DNA of 31,222 bases from NCBI RefSeq assembly GCF_022712295.1, contig NZ_JALAGT010000029.1, positions 1 to 31,222 on the forward strand, given 5' to 3'. The notes below the pieces were generated by a model. It saw only the letters and a list, made by a program, of their open reading frames with translations, did no database searches and had not been told where the DNA came from. The DNA comes from Galactobacter sp. GTDB taxonomy: Bacteria; Actinomycetota; Actinomycetes; Actinomycetales; Micrococcaceae. The translations under genes and the position numbers were made by a program. Of the stretch, positions 23,668-31,222 are shown in pieces. Within the stretch, counting starts at the first letter, position 1, and every line of letters begins with the position of its first letter.

Positions 23668-24780
23668 CTATGGCAGATCCGGGCCGTGTGTGACGTCCGC
23701 GAGTCTGGCGATGGTGGCCTCCGCGCGCCTGACGGATGTGACCGGACCCGGTGGGATGAGATCGGGGAGGAAGGCGTAGTCCTGGCGCAGCTTCGCTGCG
23801 TGTGGGTCGCCCGCTGTGGCCTTCTGCCCAACAGCACCCCACCAGTCCGCCACGTCACCCCACCCGGGTGCCGCGAGGGATCCGCCGAATTGTTGAACCG
23901 CAAGTGAGGAGCACAGGGAGGAGAACTTGAGGCGTTGCTCCAGCGGCCAGCCTTCCAGGGTTCCCACCACGAACGAGGCCCCGAAGACGTCGCCCGCTCC
24001 GGTGGGATCGATGGCGGTGGCCGGGACGGTGGCCACGTGGACGCGCTCTCCGGATTCGTTGTCGATGGCGATGGCTCCCTCGGCCCCGAGGGTGACCACT
24101 GCGACCGGGACCAGCTCGGCGAGCGCCTTCAGCGCCTCTTGAGGGGTGTCCTTGCGGGTGTAGGCGCGGGCCTCGACGGAGTTGGGCATGAAGCAGTGGC
24201 AGCCGTCCAAGGCACGCAGTACGGCGGGGTCCCAGGTTTCGGTAGGGTCCCAGCCGACGTCGGCGAAGACCTTGGACCCGCGCCCGGCCGCGGGTCTCCA
24301 CCAGGGATCCTCGTCGAGATCGGCCAGGATGGCGCGCGGTGTCGCGTCGGGGCCCACAAGCTCTGCTGTGGTGATGGGTGAACGGTGGCCGTGGGTGAGC
24401 ATGGCACGGTCACCGTCGTAGGCCATGGAGACCGTGACCGGGGTGTGCCAATGCTCCAAGGTCTGCGTGTGGGTGAGGTCGATGCCCTCGTCGGTCTCAA
24501 GGATGGTGCGGGCCCACGAACCGTAGCCGTCGTCCCCCATAGTGGTCGCGATCCCCGTGCTGAGGCCCAGACGCGCCGTCGCGACGGCAAGGTTGGCGAT
24601 GCCGCCGGGTGAGGTGCCCATGCCGCCTGCCCAGATCTCGGTTCCGGGCTGAGGTGCCGAGGGCAGGTCGGTGAAGACGATGTCCATGAAGAGCATCCCG
24701 GCCATCAGGACGTCGAGTTCCCCCTTGGCGCCATCCGGGGATGCGTCAGTGTGCTCAGCGTTCATGACCATGGTCCCCAT
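23668..24780 (-). CDS. PfkB-family carbohydrate kinase
   Basis: About 370 residues from ATG 24780 (other in-frame ATGs at 24771 and 24765). PfkB kinases phosphorylate sugars and nucleosides. Signature 1, GGMGTSPGGIANLAVATARLG, is at about 52-72 and signature 2, AIDPTGAGDVFGASF with the catalytic aspartate, at about 256-270. VVTLGAEGAI lies before it. First gene of an operon with the binding protein and two permeases. The open frame runs upstream to 25839, but that portion is antisense to the glycosidase gene and has no kinase homology. Placed with an ABC importer and a glycosidase family that acts on 6-phosphosugars, it probably supplies the phosphate; whether it acts on the disaccharide or a monosaccharide is unknown. 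Confidence 0.92.
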   Translation of the reverse strand: MGTMVMNAEHTDASPDGAKGELDVLMAGMLFMDIVFTDLPSAPQPGTEIWAGGMGTSPGGIANLAVATARLGLSTGIATTMGDDGYGSWARTILETDEGIDLTHTQTLEHWHTPVTVSMAYDGDRAMLTHGHRSPITTAELVGPDATPRAILADLDEDPWWRPAAGRGSKVFADVGWDPTETWDPAVLRALDGCHCFMPNSVEARAYTRKDTPQEALKALAELVPVAVVTLGAEGAIAIDNESGERVHVATVPATAIDPTGAGDVFGASFVVGTLEGWPLEQRLKFSSLCSSLAVQQFGGSLAAPGWGDVADWWGAVGQKATAGDPHAAKLRQDYAFLPDLIPPGPVTSVRRAEATIARLADVTHGPDLP

Positions 24781-24921
24781 CTTGCCGCGTTTGGAGCACA
24801 GACACGACCGCCATGAGAGTTTGGACCCCCGCACTTCGAGGTGCCGCTTCGGGGCCCCTTTGCACTCCCGAGTGTTCTCGGGGCTCCAAAGCCACCTTGC
24901 GCTGCTGCTAGCGTTCCAACC
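24781..24921. promoter_or_regulatory. Divergent control region between the kinase operon and the glycosidase
   Basis: 141 bases with dyads but no gene. TTTGGAGC (24,790-24,797) and its exact complement GCTCCAAA (24,883-24,890) lie near opposite ends, each close to one of the two starts, and a related GTTTGGAC occurs near 24,815. A perfect CCCGAG-TGTT-CTCGGG dyad lies at 24,867-24,882. TAGCGT ends 7 bases before the glycosidase ATG, and no ribosome site is seen there, so that mRNA may be leaderless. A LacI- or ROK-type regulator would be expected elsewhere. Confidence 0.45.
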
Positions 24922-26295
24922 ATGACGAGCGCGAGCACCGAGAACCGTGGAGTGAAACTGGCGATCCTGGGCGGCGGTGGCTTCCGGGTGCCGCAGGTGA
25001 TCCAGGCGGTCGCCGCGGCGGACGCACCGGTGCGCGTGTCCCAGGTGTCCCTCTACGACACCGATACCGACCGACTCGCAGCGATCTCCGCGGTGATCGA
25101 GGGACTGCTCCCCGGACTGCCCGACGCGCCCGAGGTGACGGCGACGACGGACCTGGACACCGCCGTCGAGCATTCCGACTTCGTCTTCTGTGCCATCCGC
25201 GTGGGCGGCACGGAGGGCCGCACGCGCGATGAGCGCGTGGCACTGGATCTCGGGATCCTGGGTCAGGAGACCACGGGCCCCGGCGGACTGGCCTACGCGT
25301 TGCGGACGCTGCCGGTGATGCTGGACATCGCGGCCCGCGTCAAGGAGAAGGCCCCCGACGCCTGGTTCATCAACTTCACCAACCCTGCCGGCATCATCAC
25401 CGAGGGCCTGCGCACCGTGCTGGGAGACCGCGTGGTGGGCATCTGCGACACCCCCATCGGCCTGCTGCGCCGTGCCGCGTTGGCCGTGACGGGGCAGCCG
25501 GAGGCCAGCGAGTTCGACTACGTGGGCCTGAACCACCTTGGGTGGCTCCGTTCCTTCACCGTGGACGGCCGCGACCGGCTGCCGGAACTCCTCGGGGATG
25601 AAGCGAAGCTGGACACCATCGAGGAGGCCCGCGTGGTGGGGAAGGACTGGGTTCGAGCCCTGGGTGCGTTGCCGAACGAGTACCTGTACTACTACTACGA
25701 CAACCGTGAGGCCGTGGCCCGGATCCGCTCCGAGGAGCAGACCCGCGGCGAATTCCTGCTGGATCAGCAGGCCGGGTTCTACGCGTCCGCGACCACGGAC
25801 CCCGAGGAGGCCTACGCGCTCTGGCAACGCGTGAAGCACGAGCGCGAGGCCACCTATATGGCCGAGGGGCGCGAGAAGGGGCAGGAGGCCGAACGCGACG
25901 AGGCCGACATCGAGTCAGGCGGCTACCAGGAGGTGGCGCTGAACATCATGGCGGCCCTGCGCACGGGGCGGCCCTCCACCATGATCTTGAACGTCCGCAA
26001 CGGTTCCACCGTGCCGGGGCTCCCCGAGGAGTGCGTGGTGGAGGTGCCCTGCACCGTGGACGCCACCGGCATCCACCCGCACTCCATTGCTCCCGTGACC
26101 GGGCACATGCTGGCCCTGATGCAGTCGGTGAAGGCCGTGGAGCAGCTCATCATCGCCTCGGTGCTGCAGCGCGATCCTGAGCTGGCGTGGAAGGCGATCG
26201 CGGTGCACCCGCTGGTGGATTCCGTGAACGTGGCCCGCGAGCTCCTGGAGCGCTACCGGGAGGTCCACCCGGAGCTGGGCCAACTCTTCGGCTGA
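24922..26295 (+). CDS. Glycoside hydrolase family 4 (6-phospho-beta-glucosidase-like)
   Basis: 457 residues from ATG 24922. GH4 enzymes use NAD+ and a divalent metal in an unusual oxidation-elimination mechanism. The NAD motif LAILGGGGFRVP is at 13-24. NFTNPAG spans 151-157, the metal-binding cysteine is C175 in GICDTPIG, the metal-binding histidine is H205 in GLNHLGW, and the likely catalytic tyrosine is in PNEYLYYYY (about 254). The C-terminal half has LNVRNGSTVPGLPEECVVEVPC. These residues match the 6-phospho-beta-glucosidase branch. It is divergent from the kinase/ABC operon. No PTS genes are present, so the 6-phosphate would have to be added after import. Its stop is only 16 bases from the stop of the convergent deacetylase gene. 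Confidence 0.93.
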   Translation: MTSASTENRGVKLAILGGGGFRVPQVIQAVAAADAPVRVSQVSLYDTDTDRLAAISAVIEGLLPGLPDAPEVTATTDLDTAVEHSDFVFCAIRVGGTEGRTRDERVALDLGILGQETTGPGGLAYALRTLPVMLDIAARVKEKAPDAWFINFTNPAGIITEGLRTVLGDRVVGICDTPIGLLRRAALAVTGQPEASEFDYVGLNHLGWLRSFTVDGRDRLPELLGDEAKLDTIEEARVVGKDWVRALGALPNEYLYYYYDNREAVARIRSEEQTRGEFLLDQQAGFYASATTDPEEAYALWQRVKHEREATYMAEGREKGQEAERDEADIESGGYQEVALNIMAALRTGRPSTMILNVRNGSTVPGLPEECVVEVPCTVDATGIHPHSIAPVTGHMLALMQSVKAVEQLIIASVLQRDPELAWKAIAVHPLVDSVNVARELLERYREVHPELGQLFG

Positions 26296-26311
26296 GGTGG
26301 CCCAACTCCGA

Positions 26312-29300
26312 TCAGTGGCGGCGCCTCACCCTGGTCACGATCATCGCGATCACGCCGCCCACCAGCAGGATCACGCCGATCAGGATGATCCACCGGACGC
26401 TGGCGCCCGTGTCGGAGAGGTTGTCCCCGGCCTGATCGGAAGTCGCGTCATCGGTGCCCGACGGTTGGTCCCCGGCACCCGCGGAATCGCTGGGATCCGT
26501 GGATGCGTCGGTGGAGCCTGACGGCTCCGGGGTCCCGGAGGGATCCGTGCTGTCCGACGGTGTGGCGCTCGGGTCCGGCTCACCGGTGGCGGTCCCGCTG
26601 GGGTCCGGCTCCTGGTCCGCCGCGGTCACAGGAATGGCCCAGGCCTCGGTGCTGCCCTCGGTCCCGTCCACGGCGTCGGCGGAACGGAAGGAGACCAGGA
26701 TCCGTGCGTCCTTACCCAATCCTGCCAACGTCTTGGGTGAGGCCTTGAGGGTCAGCTTGCCCTCCGACGTCTTGGCCGTGGCCCCCGCGAGCACCGTGCC
26801 CGCCATGTCCTTGCCCCAGGCCGCGGCCTTGCCATCACTGGCCGAGCAGGCGTCGTGCCCGGACTTGTCCTCGCAGGAGGACGTCCACACGGGCAGGTGG
26901 GTGGGATCGCCCTGGTAGAGGTAGGCGTGGAAGGTTCCTTCCGTACCGGTCAGATCCAGGTCGATGCCGTCGGAGCCCTGCGCCGCCTTCACCGAGGCCT
27001 CAGCGTCGGGGCTGAGGCCCGCGATCGGGACGCCGCCCGTGGCCGACTGATAGATGGTCTGCGGGGAGTCCGCGCCGGAGAGCGCGGTGTCCGGGATGAT
27101 CGCCTCCCCGTCCGCGACGTCGGCTGCCTTGGTGACGGCAGCCTTGGTCGCCGGCGGCTCGTACCCGCTCAGGTAGGCGTGGCCCCAGCGGTAGGGCTCG
27201 GACTGCTGCGAGCCGAAGGCCGACCACGCCAGCCGGGTCTGCCCGATGAAGTCCTCGGTGTCGGAGTCGTACGGAGTGACGTTCAGACCCAGGTAGTCCG
27301 GGTCCACCTTGTTGGTGTCCGCGTTTCCGGTGGGTGCCTTGGACGGCGTGGCCAGGGACTGCGGCAGATCCTCGAGGGGGATCTTCACCTCCACGGTCCA
27401 TGTGCCTTCCGTGTACGCCCCGTCGGCGTCTCGTTGGGCCTTGGCGGCGACCTCGACGCCGGGAGCGTTGGGGGCCTTCAGCACCGTTTCCGCCAGCGGC
27501 CCGGTGGAGAAGCCCTGGTGGAAGTCGGCGTCGCGCTCCCAGCACGGGCCGTTGGCGCCGTTGCCGTTGTAGTTCTCAGCATCGTCGGTGAACGGGAACA
27601 CCCCGAGCTTGAACGTGGTGGAGGTGTCGTCGGAATCGCCACGAGGATCCAGCAGTACCTCGGTGGAGTCCACGAGCCAGTGACCGAAGCAGCGACGAGG
27701 GGTCGCCGCGGCCGAGGCCTGCTCATCCTTCACCGTGATCAGTGCGTAGAGGGAGTCGTCGTGCCATCCCACCTTGGCGTTGGAGCCCTTGCCGCAGTCG
27801 GTGCCGTCGGGGTCGCATTCGTCACCCTCCCAGACCTTGGAAAGGTCAAGGGTGGACTCGTAGCCGTCGTCATTCCCGTCGATCTTCGGTGCGGTTTCCA
27901 GCTCGGCGATCTCCGCACTGGGCACCACCTCGAGGGTCACTTTCTCGGTGCTGGTTCCTTCGCCAGAGGTGGTGGTGACGGTCAGCTCAGCGGTGTCTCC
28001 GCCTGCGGCCTTGGGATCGGTATGGGTCACCACGAACTTCTCCGTAGCGGATTCACCTGCGGCGAGTCCGTCGAAGGACACCTCGGGAGTCGCGACCTCA
28101 ATCCCGTCGGGTGCCGCGATCTTCACCGTTCCGGACGCGGCATCGGAGGTGTGGTTGGTGACGTTAATCGGGACGGTCACGGATTCACCCGTGCCGATGT
28201 CTCGATAGGCCTGCGACGGTCCGCCGGAGTTGGCAGCGGTCTTCTCGGTCCACTCGTCGTACTCCGCGGTGTTGCCCCAACGTTGGAAGCGTCCCTCGAC
28301 GCCGTCCACCGGCAGCACCGTGGTCTCGTTGTAGGCCGTGACGTCGCCGCCGTCGAAGGACACCCGCAGCCGCGCGGGCACGGAGTCAGCGGACTCCGGT
28401 GCGGTCACCGTGAACTCCAGGTCGCGGCCGGACTCGGGGATGTCCTCTAGCTGCTGGGCCCCGGAGACGGTCCAGCCCTCAGGGGCCTTCAAAGACACCG
28501 TGCCGCCCTTCAGCGTTCCCTTGCCTGAGGCGGCGTGCACCGTGACGGTGGTGGACTCGCCCTCACCGACCCGGTACTCAGCAGGTTCCGCGGAGAACTC
28601 GGAACCCAACGGCATGCCGCCGGGGTCCGCGATCGCGGCACCGTACAGCGCCGACTCGTCGTTGCGCCCGGCAACCGAAGACTCCGGCTGCATCGGGGCT
28701 GCCGAGAACGGGACGGACCACTTCAGGCAGCTCGGCTTCACCTGGTCCTTCTGCATGGTGCGGGCCTGCGTTGCGTGCATCTTGGCGCCCTCGGTCCCCA
28801 CCTGCGCCCACGTCTTCTTGGTCCCGGGCTGTCTACCTGCCGTGTTGCCCTTGGCCCACGTGTACGGGGATTCGTAGCCCGTCCAGAGCCCCACCACCGG
28901 GTACGGATTCGTCTCAGCGGACTCGAAATCGGCCAGGCAGTTCTTCTGGTTGGCCTCGCCCTTGCCGTCCACATTCGGCATCTCCAGGATGCGCTTGATC
29001 TGCCAGGTGTTCACCGCATTCTTGCCGGTCAGCTGCTCCGGGAACTGCTCCGGGTCGGCCGCCGCACGGGCCACCTCCCACGTCAGCCGCCCCGCCTCCT
29101 GGTGATTCCCGTGCCCCGCCGCGAGAGACGGCGTCCAGGTGGTCAGGATCTCCGGACGGGTCTCGCGGACCACCCGCACCGCGCGCCGCAGGGTCTCGTC
29201 GTGATCCCAGACCTTTTGCGTCAGCGGGGACGAGGTGTTGTAGAAGAAGTCCACCCGGTCCAGGTAGTAGATGTTGTCGGAGCCGGTGCGGTGGTGGGAG

Positions 29301-29755
29301 GTCCGGTCCTCGTTCTCTCGCCGCAGCGCCAGGTCAGGGCCGGCCTCGTCCCCCACAGAGTTGGAGCCACCCTCGCCGCGGGTGGTGAGCATGATGCCGC
29401 ACTTCAGGTCGTTGCGGTCCTCCCAGATCCCACACGGGGTGGTCAGGCCCGCGTCGTCGTCCGGGTGCGCCCAGACGCCCAGCACATCCAGTTTGGTGGG
29501 CGTCTGGTCGCTGGCTTTCTTCGCCTCACCGAACTCGACATCGCCAGTGCCCGACGATTCGGTCAGGGCTGCCGCCGTCCCGGCGGCCGGCTGCCCTTCG
29601 GCGGGCTGCGCAGCAGCCGGTCGCACGGCGCCCGGTGCGGCGAGCGCGGACGTCGACGACACGTCGTCGGGCACAGGTGCCGCCGCTGCGGCCAGGGGTG
29701 TGAGGCCCACGGCGAGCGCCGCGGTCCCGAGCGTGGTGATGATTTTGAAACGCAT
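26312..29755 (-). CDS. Secreted multi-domain PIG-L deacetylase with C-terminal wall anchor
   Basis: 1,147 residues. The signal peptide ends about residue 26 (AAAAAP). A PIG-L/LmbE N-deacetylase domain (about 90-360) has the zinc motif AHPDDD (96-101; usual form AHPDDE), TTRGEGGSN, and GHGNHQE (214-220) supplying the third ligand. NEW3-type beta-sandwich modules follow (about 386-480 and 530-612), then a CBM9-like carbohydrate-binding module (about 615-865, APKIDGNDDGYES, DDSLYALITVKDE, STEVLLDPRGD). A Ser/Thr/Pro/Asp-rich stalk comes next, then LSDTG (1113-1117), a hydrophobic helix and RVRRRH, the layout of a sortase substrate with a variant motif. It probably removes acetyl groups from an amino-sugar glycan at the cell surface. 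GGAAGAG precedes the ATG. Confidence 0.9.
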   Translation of the reverse strand: MRFKIITTLGTAALAVGLTPLAAAAAPVPDDVSSTSALAAPGAVRPAAAQPAEGQPAAGTAAALTESSGTGDVEFGEAKKASDQTPTKLDVLGVWAHPDDDAGLTTPCGIWEDRNDLKCGIMLTTRGEGGSNSVGDEAGPDLALRRENEDRTSHHRTGSDNIYYLDRVDFFYNTSSPLTQKVWDHDETLRRAVRVVRETRPEILTTWTPSLAAGHGNHQEAGRLTWEVARAAADPEQFPEQLTGKNAVNTWQIKRILEMPNVDGKGEANQKNCLADFESAETNPYPVVGLWTGYESPYTWAKGNTAGRQPGTKKTWAQVGTEGAKMHATQARTMQKDQVKPSCLKWSVPFSAAPMQPESSVAGRNDESALYGAAIADPGGMPLGSEFSAEPAEYRVGEGESTTVTVHAASGKGTLKGGTVSLKAPEGWTVSGAQQLEDIPESGRDLEFTVTAPESADSVPARLRVSFDGGDVTAYNETTVLPVDGVEGRFQRWGNTAEYDEWTEKTAANSGGPSQAYRDIGTGESVTVPINVTNHTSDAASGTVKIAAPDGIEVATPEVSFDGLAAGESATEKFVVTHTDPKAAGGDTAELTVTTTSGEGTSTEKVTLEVVPSAEIAELETAPKIDGNDDGYESTLDLSKVWEGDECDPDGTDCGKGSNAKVGWHDDSLYALITVKDEQASAAATPRRCFGHWLVDSTEVLLDPRGDSDDTSTTFKLGVFPFTDDAENYNGNGANGPCWERDADFHQGFSTGPLAETVLKAPNAPGVEVAAKAQRDADGAYTEGTWTVEVKIPLEDLPQSLATPSKAPTGNADTNKVDPDYLGLNVTPYDSDTEDFIGQTRLAWSAFGSQQSEPYRWGHAYLSGYEPPATKAAVTKAADVADGEAIIPDTALSGADSPQTIYQSATGGVPIAGLSPDAEASVKAAQGSDGIDLDLTGTEGTFHAYLYQGDPTHLPVWTSSCEDKSGHDACSASDGKAAAWGKDMAGTVLAGATAKTSEGKLTLKASPKTLAGLGKDARILVSFRSADAVDGTEGSTEAWAIPVTAADQEPDPSGTATGEPDPSATPSDSTDPSGTPEPSGSTDASTDPSDSAGAGDQPSGTDDATSDQAGDNLSDTGASVRWIILIGVILLVGGVIAMIVTRVRRRH
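26454..26463 (+). repeat. GTGCCCGACG 10-mer, coding copy 3
   Basis: Exact copy in the Ser/Thr/Pro-rich stalk of the deacetylase, on the non-coding strand, giving Pro-Ser-Gly-Thr-Asp. Confidence 0.7.
29547..29556 (+). repeat. GTGCCCGACG 10-mer, coding copy 4
   Basis: Exact copy in the disordered N-terminal linker of the deacetylase (Ser-Ser-Gly-Thr, about residues 67-70), on the non-coding strand. Confidence 0.7.
29665..29674 (-). repeat. GTGCCCGACG 10-mer, coding copy 5
   Basis: Exact copy on the coding strand just after the predicted signal peptidase site of the deacetylase, giving Val-Pro-Asp-Asp (residues 28-31). Confidence 0.7.
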
Positions 29756-29833
29756 GGTGGCTCTTCCGGCGAACGAGTGATGGTTCCGCGGAAGTCCGGT
29801 GCGCCCGGGACTACGTCGAAACCTGACACCATC

Positions 29834-29862
29834 AGACTATGGTCGGTCCCACACGTTGGCAA
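29834..29862 (-). promoter_or_regulatory. Promoter of the deacetylase gene
   Basis: On the minus strand TTGCCA (29,857-29,862) and TAGTCT (29,834-29,839) are separated by exactly 17 bases, a good fit to the actinobacterial housekeeping pattern TTGaCa-N17-TAnnnT. It lies 79 bases before the ATG, in the 116-base gap after dac, so the deacetylase is probably transcribed on its own. Confidence 0.6.
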
Positions 29863-29871
29863 CGATGCGAC

Positions 29872-31080
29872 TCAGCCCTCCAACAGGGCCTCCGCGACCG
29901 CATCGGTGGCGGCGCGCGCACCGTCTTGCACGCCCGTGACGTGAGAAGACATCACAGAGAAGCTCAAAAGCCGCCCGTCCCGTGTCGTCACGAACCCCGA
30001 CAAGGAGATCACGTCCGCGAGAGTGCCGGTCTTGGCGCGGATCAATCCCTTGGTGTCCCACCCGGCCAGCCGGTTGGACAGGGTGCCTGACGCTCCAGCT
30101 GCGGGTAGCAACCCGGCCAGGTCCCGCAGGTTCGCGTTCGCGCTGGTCTGCGTCACCGCCAGCAGCTGGGCAAGCGTGGAGGGTGAGACCTGGTTCGTGG
30201 CGGCCAGCCCCGAGGTGTCGTGCATGTCCAGGCCGGTGGTGTCCACGCCCAGTTCCTCCACGGCCGCGCTCACCGAGGACGTGGCACCCTCGATATCGCC
30301 GGTCTGCCCTGACTCCACCGCGACCAAGCGGCCGAAGGTTTCCGCCAGGTAGTTGTCCGAGTGGTTCTCCATGTATTCCAGTTGCTGCATGACGGTCGCG
30401 GAGGAGACCTTCGCGACCGTGTCTCCGGAGGCACCCTCTGTCCCATCTGCTCCATCACGCGTCTCACCGAGCAGGAAGGTCATGTCCAAGCCCTTCGTGT
30501 CGGCGGCCTCCTGCAATCGCGTCACGAACGTCTGCCGCGCCACGGAGGCCGGGTTCCGCACCACCTCGGAGTGGTTGTCAGCGTTCGCTCGCCCGGCGTA
30601 CATGGCCGGCGTCTGCACCTCGGTGATGTTGTTCGTGGTGACCAGATCGTCCGCCCAGTCCGGGTTCAGCCCCGGGCCGGGGAACAGGGTGGAGTCCAGC
30701 CCTACGTTGATCTGTCCCGTGACGCCCTGTCGCTCCAGCGCCGCAACGGTCTTCTGCGCCAAGGTCCCCAAGCCGGCATGCCCGTTCACCACGGAATCGT
30801 CCGACTCCCCGGCCCCCAACATCACGTCTCCGCCGCCCACGAGCCACACATCATCGCCATCCAAAACGGCAGAGGTGTCGAACCGCGCATCCTGGCCCAG
30901 CGTCGACAGTGCCGCGGTACCGGTCAGCAGCTTCAAGGAGGACGCGGGCACACCAGCTTCCGCGCCGTTCTGATCCACCAGGGTCTCCCCCGTGGCCACG
31001 TCCACGACGGAGACCGAATACGTTCCCGGCCGCCCTGCCAAGGCGGAGGTGACCGCGGAATACAACGGACCAGCGAGGGG
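29872..31080 (-). CDS. D-alanyl-D-alanine carboxypeptidase/endopeptidase (PBP4, S13), 5' part missing
   Basis: At least 400 residues; the N-terminus, including any signal peptide, is lost in the G-rich end of the window. The three active-site motifs of class C penicillin-binding proteins are present: SxxK in GVPASSLKLLTG, SxN in NHSDNYLAE, and KTG in IRAKTGTLADV. It trims or cleaves peptidoglycan cross-links outside the membrane. Reading continues in frame past the TTG at 31065 (residues PLAGPLYSAV) and becomes unreliable at about 31,078. The position next to DUF2342 and tilS in related genomes supports the call; here a sugar cluster separates them. Confidence 0.93.
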   Translation of the reverse strand, partial: PLAGPLYSAVTSALAGRPGTYSVSVVDVATGETLVDQNGAEAGVPASSLKLLTGTAALSTLGQDARFDTSAVLDGDDVWLVGGGDVMLGAGESDDSVVNGHAGLGTLAQKTVAALERQGVTGQINVGLDSTLFPGPGLNPDWADDLVTTNNITEVQTPAMYAGRANADNHSEVVRNPASVARQTFVTRLQEAADTKGLDMTFLLGETRDGADGTEGASGDTVAKVSSATVMQQLEYMENHSDNYLAETFGRLVAVESGQTGDIEGATSSVSAAVEELGVDTTGLDMHDTSGLAATNQVSPSTLAQLLAVTQTSANANLRDLAGLLPAAGASGTLSNRLAGWDTKGLIRAKTGTLADVISLSGFVTTRDGRLLSFSVMSSHVTGVQDGARAATDAVAEALLEG

Positions 31081-31222
31081 GCGGGGGCCGGGGGGGGGGC
31101 CGGGGGGGGCGGGGGGGGGGGGGGCGGGGCGCCCCAGGCGGGGGGGCGGGGGGCCCGGGGGGTGGGGGGGAGCCAGCGACGGGGGGGGGAGGGGGGGGGG
31201 GGGGGGGCGCGAGGGGGGGGGG
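31081..31222. other. G-homopolymer-rich contig end, probably artefact
   Basis: About 140 bases are almost entirely G, with runs of ten or more and only scattered other bases, unlike any part of the window. It interrupts a conserved gene. It looks like low-quality read ends, such as no-signal cycles called as G, rather than biology. Confidence 0.85.

Noticed and set aside
24781..25839. N-terminal extension of the PfkB kinase frame by about 350 codons
   Set aside because: The extension is antisense to the GH4 gene and has no domain of its own; the kinase domain starts right after ATG 24780.

Overview
This window is a high-GC (roughly two-thirds G+C) bacterial chromosome fragment. It most likely comes from an actinobacterium of the order Micrococcales. 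The evidence is the block D-alanyl-D-alanine carboxypeptidase, DUF2342 metalloprotease, tilS, hpt, ftsH, folE, folP, folB, folK, DUF3180, PH-domain pair, together with frequent GTG starts and 4-base ATGA/GTGA overlaps. Genus cannot be fixed from the sequence alone. Almost all genes are on the minus strand, so the text reads from high to low coordinates. The far right end (about 31,081-31,222) is nearly pure G and looks like a contig-end artefact that cuts off the carboxypeptidase gene.

The conserved backbone appears to be opened in two places. Opening 1, between dac and DUF2342, holds a glycan-use cluster: a secreted, probably wall-anchored PIG-L deacetylase (26,312-29,755), a family 4 glycosidase on the plus strand (24,922-26,295), and a divergent operon for a PfkB sugar kinase, a solute-binding lipoprotein and two ABC permeases (24,780-20,350). 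Next to it is a small toxin-antitoxin islet (PIN toxin plus HTH antitoxin, 18,967-20,040) bracketed by 61-bp direct repeats that differ at one base. Opening 2, between ftsH and folE, holds glyA-soxB-soxD-soxA-soxG (tetrahydrofolate-dependent sarcosine oxidation feeding serine/glycine metabolism), a divergent FCD-type GntR regulator, and a lower-GC orphan gene (12,603-13,139) that loosely resembles immunity proteins. That orphan gene is bracketed by 62-bp terminator-like direct repeats about 87% identical to each other.

The left third is the folate biosynthesis operon folE-folP-folB-folK2-folK followed by DUF3180 and two PH-domain membrane proteins. Two HPPK (FolK) paralogues lie in tandem. 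The upstream one has lost several pterin- and ATP-binding signatures while keeping its metal-binding RTLDxDV segment. The sox genes need tetrahydrofolate and make 5,10-methylene-THF, glycine and peroxide, so sitting beside folate synthesis and with their own serine hydroxymethyltransferase makes metabolic sense.

The most unusual signal is a 10-mer, GTGCCCGACG. It occurs ten times exactly (both strands) between 12.5 and 29.7 kb, against about 0.3 expected from base composition. Five copies lie in the arms of three intergenic terminator hairpins, and five lie in poorly conserved coding segments (tails, linkers, just after a signal peptide). That distribution resembles DNA-uptake sequences of Neisseria and Pasteurellaceae and deserves a genome-wide count.
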